From the NCBI GenBank assembly GCA_034664085.1, contig JAXDII010000025.1, forward strand, positions 1-64,000: a stretch of DNA of 64,000 bases, read 5' to 3'. The translations under genes and the position numbers were made by a program. Under the pieces are notes generated by a model. It did not search any database. It had not been told where the DNA came from and was given only the letters and a program-made list of their open reading frames with translations. Shown here piece by piece: positions 41,734 to 50,108 of this stretch (positions within the stretch are counted from its first letter, which is position 1; each line of letters opens with the position of its first letter). This stretch comes from JACVRW01 sp034664085. GTDB lineage: Bacteria > Actinomycetota > Thermoleophilia > Solirubrobacterales > Thermoleophilaceae.

Positions 41734-42926
41734 GCCCGCCCGCCGAGATCGCCGGGCGCTACCGGATCGACAGCCGGCTGGGCGCCGGCGGGATGTCCAC
41801 GGTCTTCCTGGCGACCGACTCGGTGCTCGAGCGGTCGGTGGCGGTCAAGCTGCTGGCCGAGCACCTCGCAGAAGACGAGGACTTCGTGGCCCGCTTCCGC
41901 CGCGAGGCGCTCTCCGCCGCGCGGCTCCAGCACCCGAACATCGTGCAGGTGTTCGACTCGGGCCAGGACCCCGAGAGCGGACGCCACTACATCGTCATGG
42001 AGTACGTCGAGGGGCCGTCGGCCGCCGACCTGCTGCGCGAGCACAAGCTGCTCGACATCGACGAGACCGTGCGGATCGTCCGCGACGCCTGCCACGGGCT
42101 CGACTACGCCCACCGCGCCGGCGTGGTCCACCGCGACGTCAAGCCCGGCAACCTGCTCCTCGCACGGGAGACGGGCATCACCAAGCTGGCCGACTTCGGG
42201 ATCGCCAAGGCAGCCGAGCAGACGCGCATCACGCAGGTCGGCTCGATCCTCGGCACCGCCGCCTACCTCTCCCCCGAGCAGGCGCGCGGCGAGGAGGCCG
42301 GCCCAGCATCCGACACCTACTCGCTCGGGGTCTGCGCCTACCAGTTCCTGACCGGGCGGCTGCCCCACGAGTACACGTCGCTGACCGAGCTGGCGCTCAA
42401 GCAGCAGCAGGACACGGTGCAGGCGATCACCGACCTCCGTCCCGAGGTGCCGCCCGAGCTGGACGACGCGATCCGGCTCTGCCTGGAGCGCGAGCCCGGG
42501 TCGCGCTACCGCTCGGCGCTCGAGATGGCGCAGGCGATCGAGGCCGGCCTCCACGGGCAGACGACCGAGGCCACGCGCGCCCTGTCGCTGTCCGACATGG
42601 ACGCCACGCGCGCGCTCGACGCCACCTCCGCCACCCGCGCGATGCCGCGCACGTCCTACACCCCAGCTCCGGCGGCACCCGAGTACCACGAGTCCACCGC
42701 CGCGCCGCCCTCACGGCGCGACGGACGCGCGGAACGCCGCGCCGCCCGGCGCCGGCGCATGGGCAGCTTCTTCGCGCTGCTGCTGGTGCTTGCGGCGATC
42801 GCCGCGGTCGGCATCGCGGTGCTGGCCTCCAACGGCGGCGGGGACCAGGTCTCCCCCGTGAACGCCGACCAGGTCGAGCAGCAGCTCCAGGAGCTGCGCC
42901 AGTTCCTGTCCGAGCACTCGCGCTAG
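41730..42926 (+). CDS. Hanks-type Ser/Thr protein kinase with C-terminal membrane helix
   Basis: 398 residues. Kinase domain 1-270: LGAGGMSTVFLA (Gly loop), VAVKLL (Lys), VHRDVKPGNLLL (catalytic loop), LADFGIAKA, GTAAYLSPEQARG. A Thr-rich linker follows (ATRALSLSDMDATRALDATSATRAM), then a basic stretch, one membrane helix (FFALLLVLAAIAAVGIAVLA) and a short external tail. There are no PASTA repeats, unlike PknB. It is coupled to the lipoprotein upstream. The stop overlaps the convergent tgt stop in CTAG. Confidence 0.93.
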   Translation: MSPPAEIAGRYRIDSRLGAGGMSTVFLATDSVLERSVAVKLLAEHLAEDEDFVARFRREALSAARLQHPNIVQVFDSGQDPESGRHYIVMEYVEGPSAADLLREHKLLDIDETVRIVRDACHGLDYAHRAGVVHRDVKPGNLLLARETGITKLADFGIAKAAEQTRITQVGSILGTAAYLSPEQARGEEAGPASDTYSLGVCAYQFLTGRLPHEYTSLTELALKQQQDTVQAITDLRPEVPPELDDAIRLCLEREPGSRYRSALEMAQAIEAGLHGQTTEATRALSLSDMDATRALDATSATRAMPRTSYTPAPAAPEYHESTAAPPSRRDGRAERRAARRRRMGSFFALLLVLAAIAAVGIAVLASNGGGDQVSPVNADQVEQQLQELRQFLSEHSR

Positions 42927-44089
42927 CGGGCGCCGGCCAGCACGCGCCTGCCCCGCTCGGCGAGGTCGCCGGTCGCGATCGCATCGCGCAGCTCGCGCAT
43001 CAGGCGCTCCATGAACGTCAGGTTGTGCAGCGTGATCAGCCGCTTGGCGGTCAGCTCGCCCGCCCGGATCAGGTAGTGCAGGTAGCCGCGGGTGTGCTCG
43101 CGGCAGGCCGGGCACTCGCAGCCCTCCTCGATCGGCGCGCGGCTGGTGCGGTGGGCGGCCTTCGCGAGGTCGAGCCGCCAGCGGCTGTCGGGGTCGGAGA
43201 CGAGGGCGGTCCCGTGCCGGGCCAGGCGGGTCGGGGTGGCGCAGTCGAAGGTGTCGATCCCCGCGGCCACCGCGTGGACGATGTCGTCCACGTCGCCGAT
43301 GCCGAGCAGGTGGCGCGGCGGTTCTTCGGGCAGCCCGGCCAGCGACCACCCGACCACCTCGCGCATCTGCTCCTTCGACTGGCCGAGCGAGCCCCCGATC
43401 GCGATGCCGTCGCTGCCCGACCCGGCCACGTATGCGGTCGACTCCGCCCGCAGGTCCTCGTAGACGCCGCCCTGCACGATGCCGTAGAGCAGCTGGCCCG
43501 CCGGCGCGTGCTCGCCGTGCCAGCGCACGCAGCGGTCCAGCCAGCGGTGGGTGCGCTCCATCGAGGCGGCGGTGTACTCGCGCTCGACGTGGAAGGGCGT
43601 GCACTCGTCGAAGGCGAGCGCGATGTCGGAGCCCAGCGCGGCCTGGACCTCCATCGACGTCTCGGGCCCCATGAAGCGCTCGCCGCCGTCGAGGTAGGAG
43701 CGAAACCGGACGCCCTCCTCCTCGATCGAGATGATCATCGAGGTGTTCCGCTCGCGCCGGCGCTTGACCTCCTCGGCCACGGACCCGTGGCCCATCGAGA
43801 ACACCTGGTAGCCGCCGGAGTCGGTGATGATCGGCCGGCGCCAGCCCATGAACTCGTGCAGCCCGCCCATCTCGGAGATCAGCTCGTGGCCCGGCTGGAT
43901 GAACAGGTGGAAGGTGTTGCCGAGCACCATGTCGTAGCCCAGCTCGGCCACCTCGGCCGCGTGCAGGGACTTGACCGTCGCGGTCGACGCCAGCGGTACG
44001 AAGGCGGGCGTGCGGACGTCGCCGTGGGGCGTGTGGATGACCCCCGCGCGGGCGGCGCCGTCGCGGGCGGTGATCGTGAACGGAGCCAC
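42923..44089 (-). CDS. tgt: queuine/preQ1 tRNA-guanine transglycosylase
   Basis: 388 residues from GTG 44,089. Family motifs: GNTFHLFIQPGHE, ITDSGGYQVFSMG (catalytic Asp), AFDECTPF, LYGIVQGGVYEDLR, IGGSLGQSKEQM, and FDCATPTRLARHG (nucleophile Asp region). The zinc site is CECPACREHTRGYLHYL. It exchanges G34 for preQ1 in tRNAs with GUN anticodons. Neither queA nor queuosine synthesis genes are visible here, so the source of the base must be elsewhere. Confidence 0.95.
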   Translation of the reverse strand: MAPFTITARDGAARAGVIHTPHGDVRTPAFVPLASTATVKSLHAAEVAELGYDMVLGNTFHLFIQPGHELISEMGGLHEFMGWRRPIITDSGGYQVFSMGHGSVAEEVKRRRERNTSMIISIEEEGVRFRSYLDGGERFMGPETSMEVQAALGSDIALAFDECTPFHVEREYTAASMERTHRWLDRCVRWHGEHAPAGQLLYGIVQGGVYEDLRAESTAYVAGSGSDGIAIGGSLGQSKEQMREVVGWSLAGLPEEPPRHLLGIGDVDDIVHAVAAGIDTFDCATPTRLARHGTALVSDPDSRWRLDLAKAAHRTSRAPIEEGCECPACREHTRGYLHYLIRAGELTAKRLITLHNLTFMERLMRELRDAIATGDLAERGRRVLAGAR

Positions 44090-44160
44090 GGCGGAGAGCC
44101 TACGCAGGGCCCGCGGAACGGCGAAGGGGAGCCGCCCGGTCCGAGCGGCTCCCCTCGCGA

Positions 44161-44634
44161 TTACTGCGACTCGCTGGCCGTGCCCTCGACCGCTGGCGGG
44201 CTGCCGTTGCGCTCGGGCGAGCCCACGCTGATCTGCACCCGGCGCGGCTTGCGCTCCTCGGGCTTCGGGATGCGCACCTCGAGCACGCCGCGGGCGAACC
44301 CCGCCGAGATCCCGTCGGCGTCGACCCCGTCGGGCAGCGTGAGGGAGCGGTTGAAGCTGCCGAACGAGCGCTCGATGCGATACCACCCGCGCTCCTGCGA
44401 CTCGTGCTCGGCCTCGCGCGCGCCCGAGATCGTGAGCGCGCCGTCCTGCACCTCGATCGAAACGTCCTCCTCGGACAGGCCAGGCAGGTCCGCCTTCAGC
44501 ACGAAATGATCCTCGGCCTCGACGAGGTCCACGGGCGGAACCCACCGGCGCACCTCGCGGTCGACGCCGAAGAACGTGTCGAAGAGCCGGTCCACCTCAC
44601 GGGAGAACGGCTCAGGCTTCATCAGAAGAGCCAT
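44161..44634 (-). CDS. Hsp20/alpha-crystallin small heat-shock protein
   Basis: 157 residues. ATG 44,634 is chosen because GGAGG lies 7 nt upstream; an ATG-rich extension to 44,652 is less likely. N-terminal MKPEPFSREVDRLFDTFFG, then the alpha-crystallin domain with PPVDLVEAEDHFVLKADLPG, YRIERSFGSFNRSLTLPDGV and the closing FARGVLEVRIPKP. It is an ATP-independent holdase. It has its own near-consensus promoter (44,705-44,677). Confidence 0.93.
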   Translation of the reverse strand: MALLMKPEPFSREVDRLFDTFFGVDREVRRWVPPVDLVEAEDHFVLKADLPGLSEEDVSIEVQDGALTISGAREAEHESQERGWYRIERSFGSFNRSLTLPDGVDADGISAGFARGVLEVRIPKPEERKPRRVQISVGSPERNGSPPAVEGTASESQ

Positions 44635-44676
44635 GTCTGCACCTCCATACAAACCGTGAAATGCATTGCGCGGGGC

Positions 44677-44705
44677 AGAATAAAATCTCAGTGGCTCTTT
44701 GTCAA
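44677..44705 (-). promoter_or_regulatory. hsp20 promoter
   Basis: On the minus strand TTGACA (44,705-44,700), a 17-nt spacer and TATTCT (44,682-44,677). The predicted start of transcription near 44,670 gives a 5' leader of about 36 nt ending in GGAGG. This AT-rich patch stands out from its surroundings. A CTTGA...ACTGAG arrangement overlaps the -35 and only weakly recalls the HspR (HAIR) site. Confidence 0.65.
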
Positions 44706-44722
44706 GGTTGTTCCCGAGGCGG

Positions 44723-46210
44723 TCAGCCCTTGCGCAGCGGCCTGCCGGTCATCTCGTCCGGCTGCTCCTGCTCCAGCAGCGCCAGCACCGTGGGCGCCAC
44801 GTCGGCCAGGGTGCCGTCGTCGCGCAGCTCCCCGACGTCCGCGGTGATCACCAGCGGCACCGGGTTCATCGAGTGCGCCGTGTTGGGGCTGCCGTCGGGC
44901 TCGAGCATGTGGTCGGCGTTGCCGTGGTCGGCGGTGATCACGCAGACGCCGCCCGACTCGTGCACCGCCTCCACCACGCGGCCGAGGCACTCGTCGACGG
45001 TCTCGATCGCGCGCACGGCGGCCTCGATCACGCCGGTGTGGCCGACCATGTCGGGGTTGGCGAAGTTGATGATCCCGAACCCGGGCTCGCCCTCCCGCCA
45101 GCCCGCCACGAACGCGTCGGCAGCCTCGGAGGCGCTCATCTCGGGCTTCTTGTCGTAGGTCGGCACGTCGCGCGGCGAGTCGACGAGGCGGCGGTCCTCG
45201 CCCGGGTACGGGTCCTCCTCGCCGCCGTTGAAGAAGTAGGTGACGTGCGCGTACTTCTCGGTCTCGGCCACGTGCAGCTGGCCGATGCCGCGGTCGGCGA
45301 GCGTGCTCGCGAGCGTCACCTGAGGGCGCTCCTGCGGGACCGCGACCGGGTAGTCCCAGTCCTCCTGGTACTGCGTGAGCGTGGTCAGCCTCACGTCGGG
45401 CGCCTCGCCGCGGTCGAACTCGTCGAAGTCGGGCTCGGCCAGCGCGCGGGTGAGCTGGCGCGCGCGATCGGGGCGGAAGTTGAAGAAGACGACGCTATCG
45501 CCGGCGCGGATGCGGCCGTCCTCGCCGACCAGCGTCGGCTTGATGAACTCGTCGGTCTCGCCGCGCTCGTAGGCGGCCCGCACCGCGGCCTCGCCGGCGT
45601 CGGCCCGGTGCTCGGCCTTCCCGTGCACGATCGCGTCGCAGGCGAGCTGCGTGCGATCCCAGCGCCGGTCGCGGTCCATCGCGTAGTAGCGCCCCGTCAC
45701 CGTTGCGATGCGGGAGTTGCCCCAGCTCTCCACCTCGGCCACGTAGCCGGCGCCGGAGTCCGGGTTGGTGTCGCGGCCGTCCGTGAACGCGTGGATCACG
45801 ACGTCCTCTACACCCTGCTTGGCGGCCAGCTCCACCAGCGCCTTCAGGTGGTCCATCGAGGCGTGCACCCCACCCGCGGAGACCAGCCCGAGCAGGTGGA
45901 CCCGCTCGGCATTGCAGGCCTCCAGCAGCACCTCGTTCTCGAAGAACGAGCCGTTCTCGACAGCCTCGTCGATGCGCAGCAGGTCCTGCTTGACCACCGC
46001 GCCCGCGCCCAGGTTGAGGTGGCCCACCTCGGAGTTGCCCATCTGGCCCTCCGGCAGGCCGACCGCGGGCCCCCAGGCCGTCAGGGTCGTGTGCGGGTGG
46101 CGCTCCCAGAGCTCGTCGAAGACCGGCGTGTCGGCCAGCTCCACCGCGTTCCCGGGGCCCGGCTCCGCGAGCCCCCATCCGTCCAATACGACGAGGGCTA
46201 CAGGCCTCAC
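44723..46210 (-). CDS. gpmI: 2,3-bisphosphoglycerate-independent phosphoglycerate mutase
   Basis: 495 residues, GTG start overlapping the tpiA stop (GTGA). Metal-site and catalytic Ser motifs: VLDGWGLAEPGPGNA, GQMGNSEVGHLNLGAG, HAFTDGRDTNP, FFNFRPDRARQLT, NFANPDMVGHTG, and a late ITADHGNADHM. It interconverts 3- and 2-phosphoglycerate without a bisphosphate cofactor. It is the last gene of the gap-pgk-tpiA-gpmI block. Confidence 0.95.
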   Translation of the reverse strand: MRPVALVVLDGWGLAEPGPGNAVELADTPVFDELWERHPHTTLTAWGPAVGLPEGQMGNSEVGHLNLGAGAVVKQDLLRIDEAVENGSFFENEVLLEACNAERVHLLGLVSAGGVHASMDHLKALVELAAKQGVEDVVIHAFTDGRDTNPDSGAGYVAEVESWGNSRIATVTGRYYAMDRDRRWDRTQLACDAIVHGKAEHRADAGEAAVRAAYERGETDEFIKPTLVGEDGRIRAGDSVVFFNFRPDRARQLTRALAEPDFDEFDRGEAPDVRLTTLTQYQEDWDYPVAVPQERPQVTLASTLADRGIGQLHVAETEKYAHVTYFFNGGEEDPYPGEDRRLVDSPRDVPTYDKKPEMSASEAADAFVAGWREGEPGFGIINFANPDMVGHTGVIEAAVRAIETVDECLGRVVEAVHESGGVCVITADHGNADHMLEPDGSPNTAHSMNPVPLVITADVGELRDDGTLADVAPTVLALLEQEQPDEMTGRPLRKG

Positions 46211-46968
46211 TGCGCCGCGGCGGACACGATCCGCGCGAAGCCCTCGGGGTCGAGGCTCGCCCCGCCCACCAGCGCGCCGTCGACGTCGGGCTTGGCGAGG
46301 ATCTCGGCGGCGTTGTCCGGCTTGACGCTGCCGCCGTAGAGCACGCGGATGCGCTCGGCGGCCTCGGGCGAGCGGTCGGCCACGAGCGCGCGCACGAAGG
46401 CGATCGCTTCCTCGGCGATTTCGGGCGTGGCGACCTTGCCCGTGCCGATCGCCCAGATCGGCTCATAGGCGATCGTCACCTCGGCCAGGCGCTCCTCGGG
46501 CACCTTCTCGAGCCCCTCCTGCACCTGGTGGCGCAGCTTGCGCTCGGTCTCCCCGCGCTCGCGCTCCTCCTCGGTCTCCCCGACGCAGAGGATCGGCCGC
46601 AGCCCGGCCGCCAGCGCGACCGGCACCTTTTCCTGAAGGGCCCGGTCGGTCTCGCAGAAGAACTGGCGGCGCTCGGAGTGGCCGAGCACCACGCCGTCGA
46701 TTCCGAGCTCGGTGAGCATGGCCGCGGACACCTCGCCGGTGAACGCGCCGGACTCCTCGAAGTGCATGTTCTGGGCGTACACGGCCACGCCGCTTCCCGC
46801 GAGCTTCTGCACGCACACGTCGAGGGACGTGAACGGCGCGCAGATGCCGACGTCGGCCGGACGCTCGCCCCCGCCGGCGAGCAGCTCCGGCAGGCGGTCG
46901 CAGTACTCCGCCGCCTGGGCCCGGGTGCCCCAGAGCTTCCAGTTGCCGACGATCAGCGGCTTACGCAT
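46207..46968 (-). CDS. tpiA: triosephosphate isomerase
   Basis: 253 residues, TIM barrel. Active site: GNWKLWGT (Lys), VLGHSERRQFF (His), AYEPIWAIGTGKVA (Glu plus loop 6) and LYGGSVKPDNA (phosphate). It interconverts dihydroxyacetone phosphate and glyceraldehyde 3-phosphate. The ATG at 46,968 lies within the last 8 nt of pgk; the stop overlaps gpmI. Confidence 0.96.
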   Translation of the reverse strand: MRKPLIVGNWKLWGTRAQAAEYCDRLPELLAGGGERPADVGICAPFTSLDVCVQKLAGSGVAVYAQNMHFEESGAFTGEVSAAMLTELGIDGVVLGHSERRQFFCETDRALQEKVPVALAAGLRPILCVGETEEERERGETERKLRHQVQEGLEKVPEERLAEVTIAYEPIWAIGTGKVATPEIAEEAIAFVRALVADRSPEAAERIRVLYGGSVKPDNAAEILAKPDVDGALVGGASLDPEGFARIVSAAAQ

Positions 46969-48172
46969 CGTCGAGCACCTCCACCCCGGGCAGCGGCTTG
47001 CCCTCGAGCAGCTCCAGCGACGCCCCGCCGCCGGTCGAGAGGTGGTCCACGTCGTCGTCGAGCCCGAAGCGGGCGAGCGCCGCCGCGGAGTCGCCGCCGC
47101 CGACCACCGTCGTGCCCTGCGCGCGCGCCACCGCCTCGGCCACCGCGCGCGTTCCCGCGGCGAACGGCTCCATCTCGAAGGCGCCCATCGGGCCGTTCCA
47201 GAAGACGGTTCCGGCCCGCTCGACCTCCTCGGCGTACGCCGCGGCGCTGCGCGGGCCGATGTCCAGGCCCATCCAGCCGTCCGGCACGGCGGTGCCGTCC
47301 TCGGTGCGGCGCCCGGCCTCGGCGTCGAAGCGGTCGCCGATGACGAGGTCGGTCGGCAGCAGCAGCCGGCAGTCGGACCCCTCCGCCTTCTCGAGCGCCC
47401 GGCGCGCCAGCTCGACACCCTCCTCCTCGACGAGCGAGTCGCCTGTCGGGATGCCCTGCGCCCGGAAGAAGCTGAAGCACATCGCGCCGCCGACCAGCAG
47501 CGTGTCGGCGGTGTCGAGGAACTTGTCGATCAGGGCGATCTTGTCCGACACCTTGGCGCCGCCGAGCACCACCACCAGCGGCCGCTCGGGCGCCTCGACG
47601 ATCGCTCGCAGCGTGGTGACCTCGCGCTCGAGCAGCAGGCCCGCGACCGCCGGCCGCAGGTGCTCCGCCACGCCCGCGGTGGACGCATGGGCCCTGTGCG
47701 CGGCGCCGAAGGCGTCGTTCACGTAGGCGTCGCCGAGGCTCGCCAGCTCCTCCGCCAGCTCGGGGTCGTTCTCGGTCTCGCCGTGCTCCCAGCGCGTGTT
47801 CTCGAGCACGAGCACCTCTCCGCGCCCGAGCCGGTCGACGCCGCGGCGCACCTCCGGCCCGATCACGTCGGGCGCCTGGAGCACGGTGGCGTCGATCAGC
47901 TCGCCGAGCCGCTCCGAGACCGGCTTCAGCGAGGTCTTCGGATCCCGTCCCTTGGGCCGGCCCAGGTGCGAGCACAGCACCAGCCGCGCACCGCGCTCGA
48001 GCAGCAACTCGATCGTCGGCAGCGCCGCGCGGATGCGCGCGTCGTCCGCGACCCGGCCGTCCTCGAGCGGCACGTTGAAGTCGACGCGGGCGAGCACGCG
48101 CTCACCCTCGCCGATCTCCAGGTCGCGGACGGTGCGCTTGCCGAATCCGGTCGTGGCGCCGGCCTCAGGCAA
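46961..48172 (-). CDS. pgk: phosphoglycerate kinase
   Basis: 403 residues. Motifs: RVDFNVPLEDGR, LCSHLGRPKGRD, VLENTRWEHG, YVNDAFGAAHRAHAST, VVLGGAKVSDKI, WNGPMGAFE and a C-terminal VVGGGDSAAALARFG. The start is TTG at 48,172: TTGCCTGAG overlaps the stop of gap, and no other start lies before the first conserved strand. It makes ATP from 1,3-bisphosphoglycerate. An unusual N-terminal extension of about 12 residues (PEAGATTGFGKR) comes before the common start region. Confidence 0.95.
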   Translation of the reverse strand: MPEAGATTGFGKRTVRDLEIGEGERVLARVDFNVPLEDGRVADDARIRAALPTIELLLERGARLVLCSHLGRPKGRDPKTSLKPVSERLGELIDATVLQAPDVIGPEVRRGVDRLGRGEVLVLENTRWEHGETENDPELAEELASLGDAYVNDAFGAAHRAHASTAGVAEHLRPAVAGLLLEREVTTLRAIVEAPERPLVVVLGGAKVSDKIALIDKFLDTADTLLVGGAMCFSFFRAQGIPTGDSLVEEEGVELARRALEKAEGSDCRLLLPTDLVIGDRFDAEAGRRTEDGTAVPDGWMGLDIGPRSAAAYAEEVERAGTVFWNGPMGAFEMEPFAAGTRAVAEAVARAQGTTVVGGGDSAAALARFGLDDDVDHLSTGGGASLELLEGKPLPGVEVLDDA

Positions 48173-49184
48173 CCGGCGCCCCAGCGAGAACCCGCTGCGC
48201 CAGGTCGACCACGCGGTTGGAGTAGCCCCATTCGTTGTCGTACCAGGAGACGATCTTCACGAGCTTGCCGTCGATCACCATCGTCAGCGGCGCATCGAAG
48301 ATCGACGAGTACGACGAGCCGACGATGTCGGTGGAGACGATCGGATCCTCGTTGTAGCGCAGGATCCCCTCGAGGGCGCCGGTGTCCGCCTTGGCGGCAA
48401 ACGCCTCGTTGATCTCCTCCTTGCTCGTCTCCCGCGACACCTCGCAGACCAGGTCGACGACCGACCCGGTGATCACCGGTGCGCGCACGGCGATGCCGTT
48501 CAGCTTGCCGTCGAGCTCGGGCAGCACCAGGCCGACGGCCTTGGCCGCGCCGGTGGACGTCGGCACCAGGTTGACGGCGGCGGCGCGTGCGCGGCGCGGG
48601 TCCGAGTGCGGCGCGTCCTGCAGGTTCTGATCGGCCGTGTAGGCGTGGATCGTCGTCATGATCCCGCGCTCGATTCCGACAGCGTCGTGCAGCACCTTGG
48701 CGACGGGCGCCAGGCAGTTGGTGGTGCACGAGGCGTTCGAGATCACGTGGTGCTGCTGCGGGTCGTAGGCGTCGTCGTTCACGCCCAGCGCGAGCGTCAC
48801 GTCGGGGCCGGTGGCCGGCGCCGTGATGATCACCTTCTTGGCGCCCGCGTCGAGGTGCTTGGCGGCGTCGTCGCGCTTGGTGAAGAAGCCGGTGGACTCG
48901 ACGACCACGTCGGCGCCCACGTCGCTCCACGGGAGGGCGGCGGGATCGCGCTCGGCGAACACGCGCAGCTCCTTGCCGTCCACGATCAGGCCGGTCTCGG
49001 TGTGTTCGACCTCGCCCGGGAACGGGCCCAGGATCGAGTCGTACTTGAGCAGGTGCGCGAGCGTCTTCGTATCGGTGATGTCGTTGACGCCGACCCAGTC
49101 GATGTCCTCACCGCGAGCGTGGGCCGCCCTGAACACGTTCCGGCCGATGCGCCCGAAGCCGTTGATTCCGGCCTTCAAGGCCAT
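48165..49184 (-). CDS. gap: glyceraldehyde-3-phosphate dehydrogenase
   Basis: 339 residues. NAD-binding GINGFGRIGRNVFRAA, catalytic Cys in SNASCTTNCLAP, His in MTTIHAYTADQ, and VSWYDNEWGYSNRV at the end. It begins the glycolytic block. ATG 49,184 has GGGAG upstream. Only 45 bp separate it from rapZ, so it may be read through from uvrC-rapZ as well as from a nearby promoter. Confidence 0.96.
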   Translation of the reverse strand: MALKAGINGFGRIGRNVFRAAHARGEDIDWVGVNDITDTKTLAHLLKYDSILGPFPGEVEHTETGLIVDGKELRVFAERDPAALPWSDVGADVVVESTGFFTKRDDAAKHLDAGAKKVIITAPATGPDVTLALGVNDDAYDPQQHHVISNASCTTNCLAPVAKVLHDAVGIERGIMTTIHAYTADQNLQDAPHSDPRRARAAAVNLVPTSTGAAKAVGLVLPELDGKLNGIAVRAPVITGSVVDLVCEVSRETSKEEINEAFAAKADTGALEGILRYNEDPIVSTDIVGSSYSSIFDAPLTMVIDGKLVKIVSWYDNEWGYSNRVVDLAQRVLAGAPVA

Positions 49185-49229
49185 CTGTACTCCCTTTCGT
49201 CGGTGACCGCTTAGAGGGGTGAATCTATC

Positions 49230-50108
49230 TCAGGGGCGCAGAGGCGGCTTCTGCACGTCCCGGTGGACCACGTCGACGAGCAGGTCGCCGCGGGCCGCGT
49301 ACAGGCGCGCCAGGTGCTCGGCGATCACCACCGAGCGGTGGCGGCCGCCGGTGCAGCCGATGCCGACGGTGAGGTGCGCCTTGCCCTCCTGCTCGTACGC
49401 CGGCAGCAGGTAGTCGAGCAGCGGCGTGAGCCGCTCGTAGAACTCCGCGATGCCGTCGGCGCCCTCGACGAACTCGACCACGGCGTCGTCGAGGCCGGTC
49501 AGCTCGCGCAGCTCTGCCTCGTAGTGCGGGTTCGGCAGGAAGCGAACGTCGAAGCTGAGATCGGCGTCGCGCGGGGTCCCGTGCTTGAAGCCGAAGGTCA
49601 GGAACGTGACGGCCAGCCTGCCGACCTTGCCGTGCGGCAGCATCTTGTCGGCCACCACCCGGCGCAGCCGGCTGGCCGACAGGTCCGAGGTGTCGATCGA
49701 GACGTCGCCGCGGTCCTTCAGCGGCGCCAGCAGCTCGCGCTCCTTGCGGATGGCCGACTCGACCGACCCGCCGTTGGCGAGCGGATGGCGTCGGCGCGTC
49801 TCCTTGAAGCGGTTGATCAGCACCGCCTCGGAGGCCTCGAGGTAGAGCACCCGGAACGGGACGCCGCGGCGATCCAGCTCGTCCAGCACCTTGACGAGGC
49901 TGTCGAAGTACGCGCCGCCGCGGACGTCGGACGCGACCGCGGCCCGCTCGACCTTGCTGCCTTCGTGGCCGAACAGGTCGGCCAGCGATCCGATCATCTC
50001 GGGCGGCAGGTTGTCGACGCAGAAGTAGCCGGCGTCCTCGAACGTCGCCATCGCCTGCGACTTCCCCGCGCCGCTGAAGCCGGTGATGATCACGAAGTCC
50101 TGGATCAT
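49230..50108 (-). CDS. rapZ: RapZ/YvcJ-type nucleotide-binding protein
   Basis: 292 residues. Walker A GFSGAGKS (9-16), YFCVDNLPPEMI, LYLEASEAVLINRFKETRRRHPL, FLTFGFKHGTPRDADLSFDVRFLPNPHY, and the C-terminal GIGCTGGRHRSVVIAEHL. Family members bind RNA or nucleotides and tune cell-envelope metabolism or competence. The start overlaps the uvrC stop (ATGA). In many actinobacteria yvcK and whiA follow directly; here gap follows instead. Confidence 0.93.
   Translation of the reverse strand: MIQDFVIITGFSGAGKSQAMATFEDAGYFCVDNLPPEMIGSLADLFGHEGSKVERAAVASDVRGGAYFDSLVKVLDELDRRGVPFRVLYLEASEAVLINRFKETRRRHPLANGGSVESAIRKERELLAPLKDRGDVSIDTSDLSASRLRRVVADKMLPHGKVGRLAVTFLTFGFKHGTPRDADLSFDVRFLPNPHYEAELRELTGLDDAVVEFVEGADGIAEFYERLTPLLDYLLPAYEQEGKAHLTVGIGCTGGRHRSVVIAEHLARLYAARGDLLVDVVHRDVQKPPLRP

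Noticed and set aside
41597..44509. 970-residue rightward open frame over the kinase and tgt genes
   Set aside because: It is out of frame with the obvious kinase and tgt products and has no recognisable domain.
44677..44705. HspR (HAIR) operator at hsp20
   Set aside because: Only about half the consensus positions match; kept as a promoter only.
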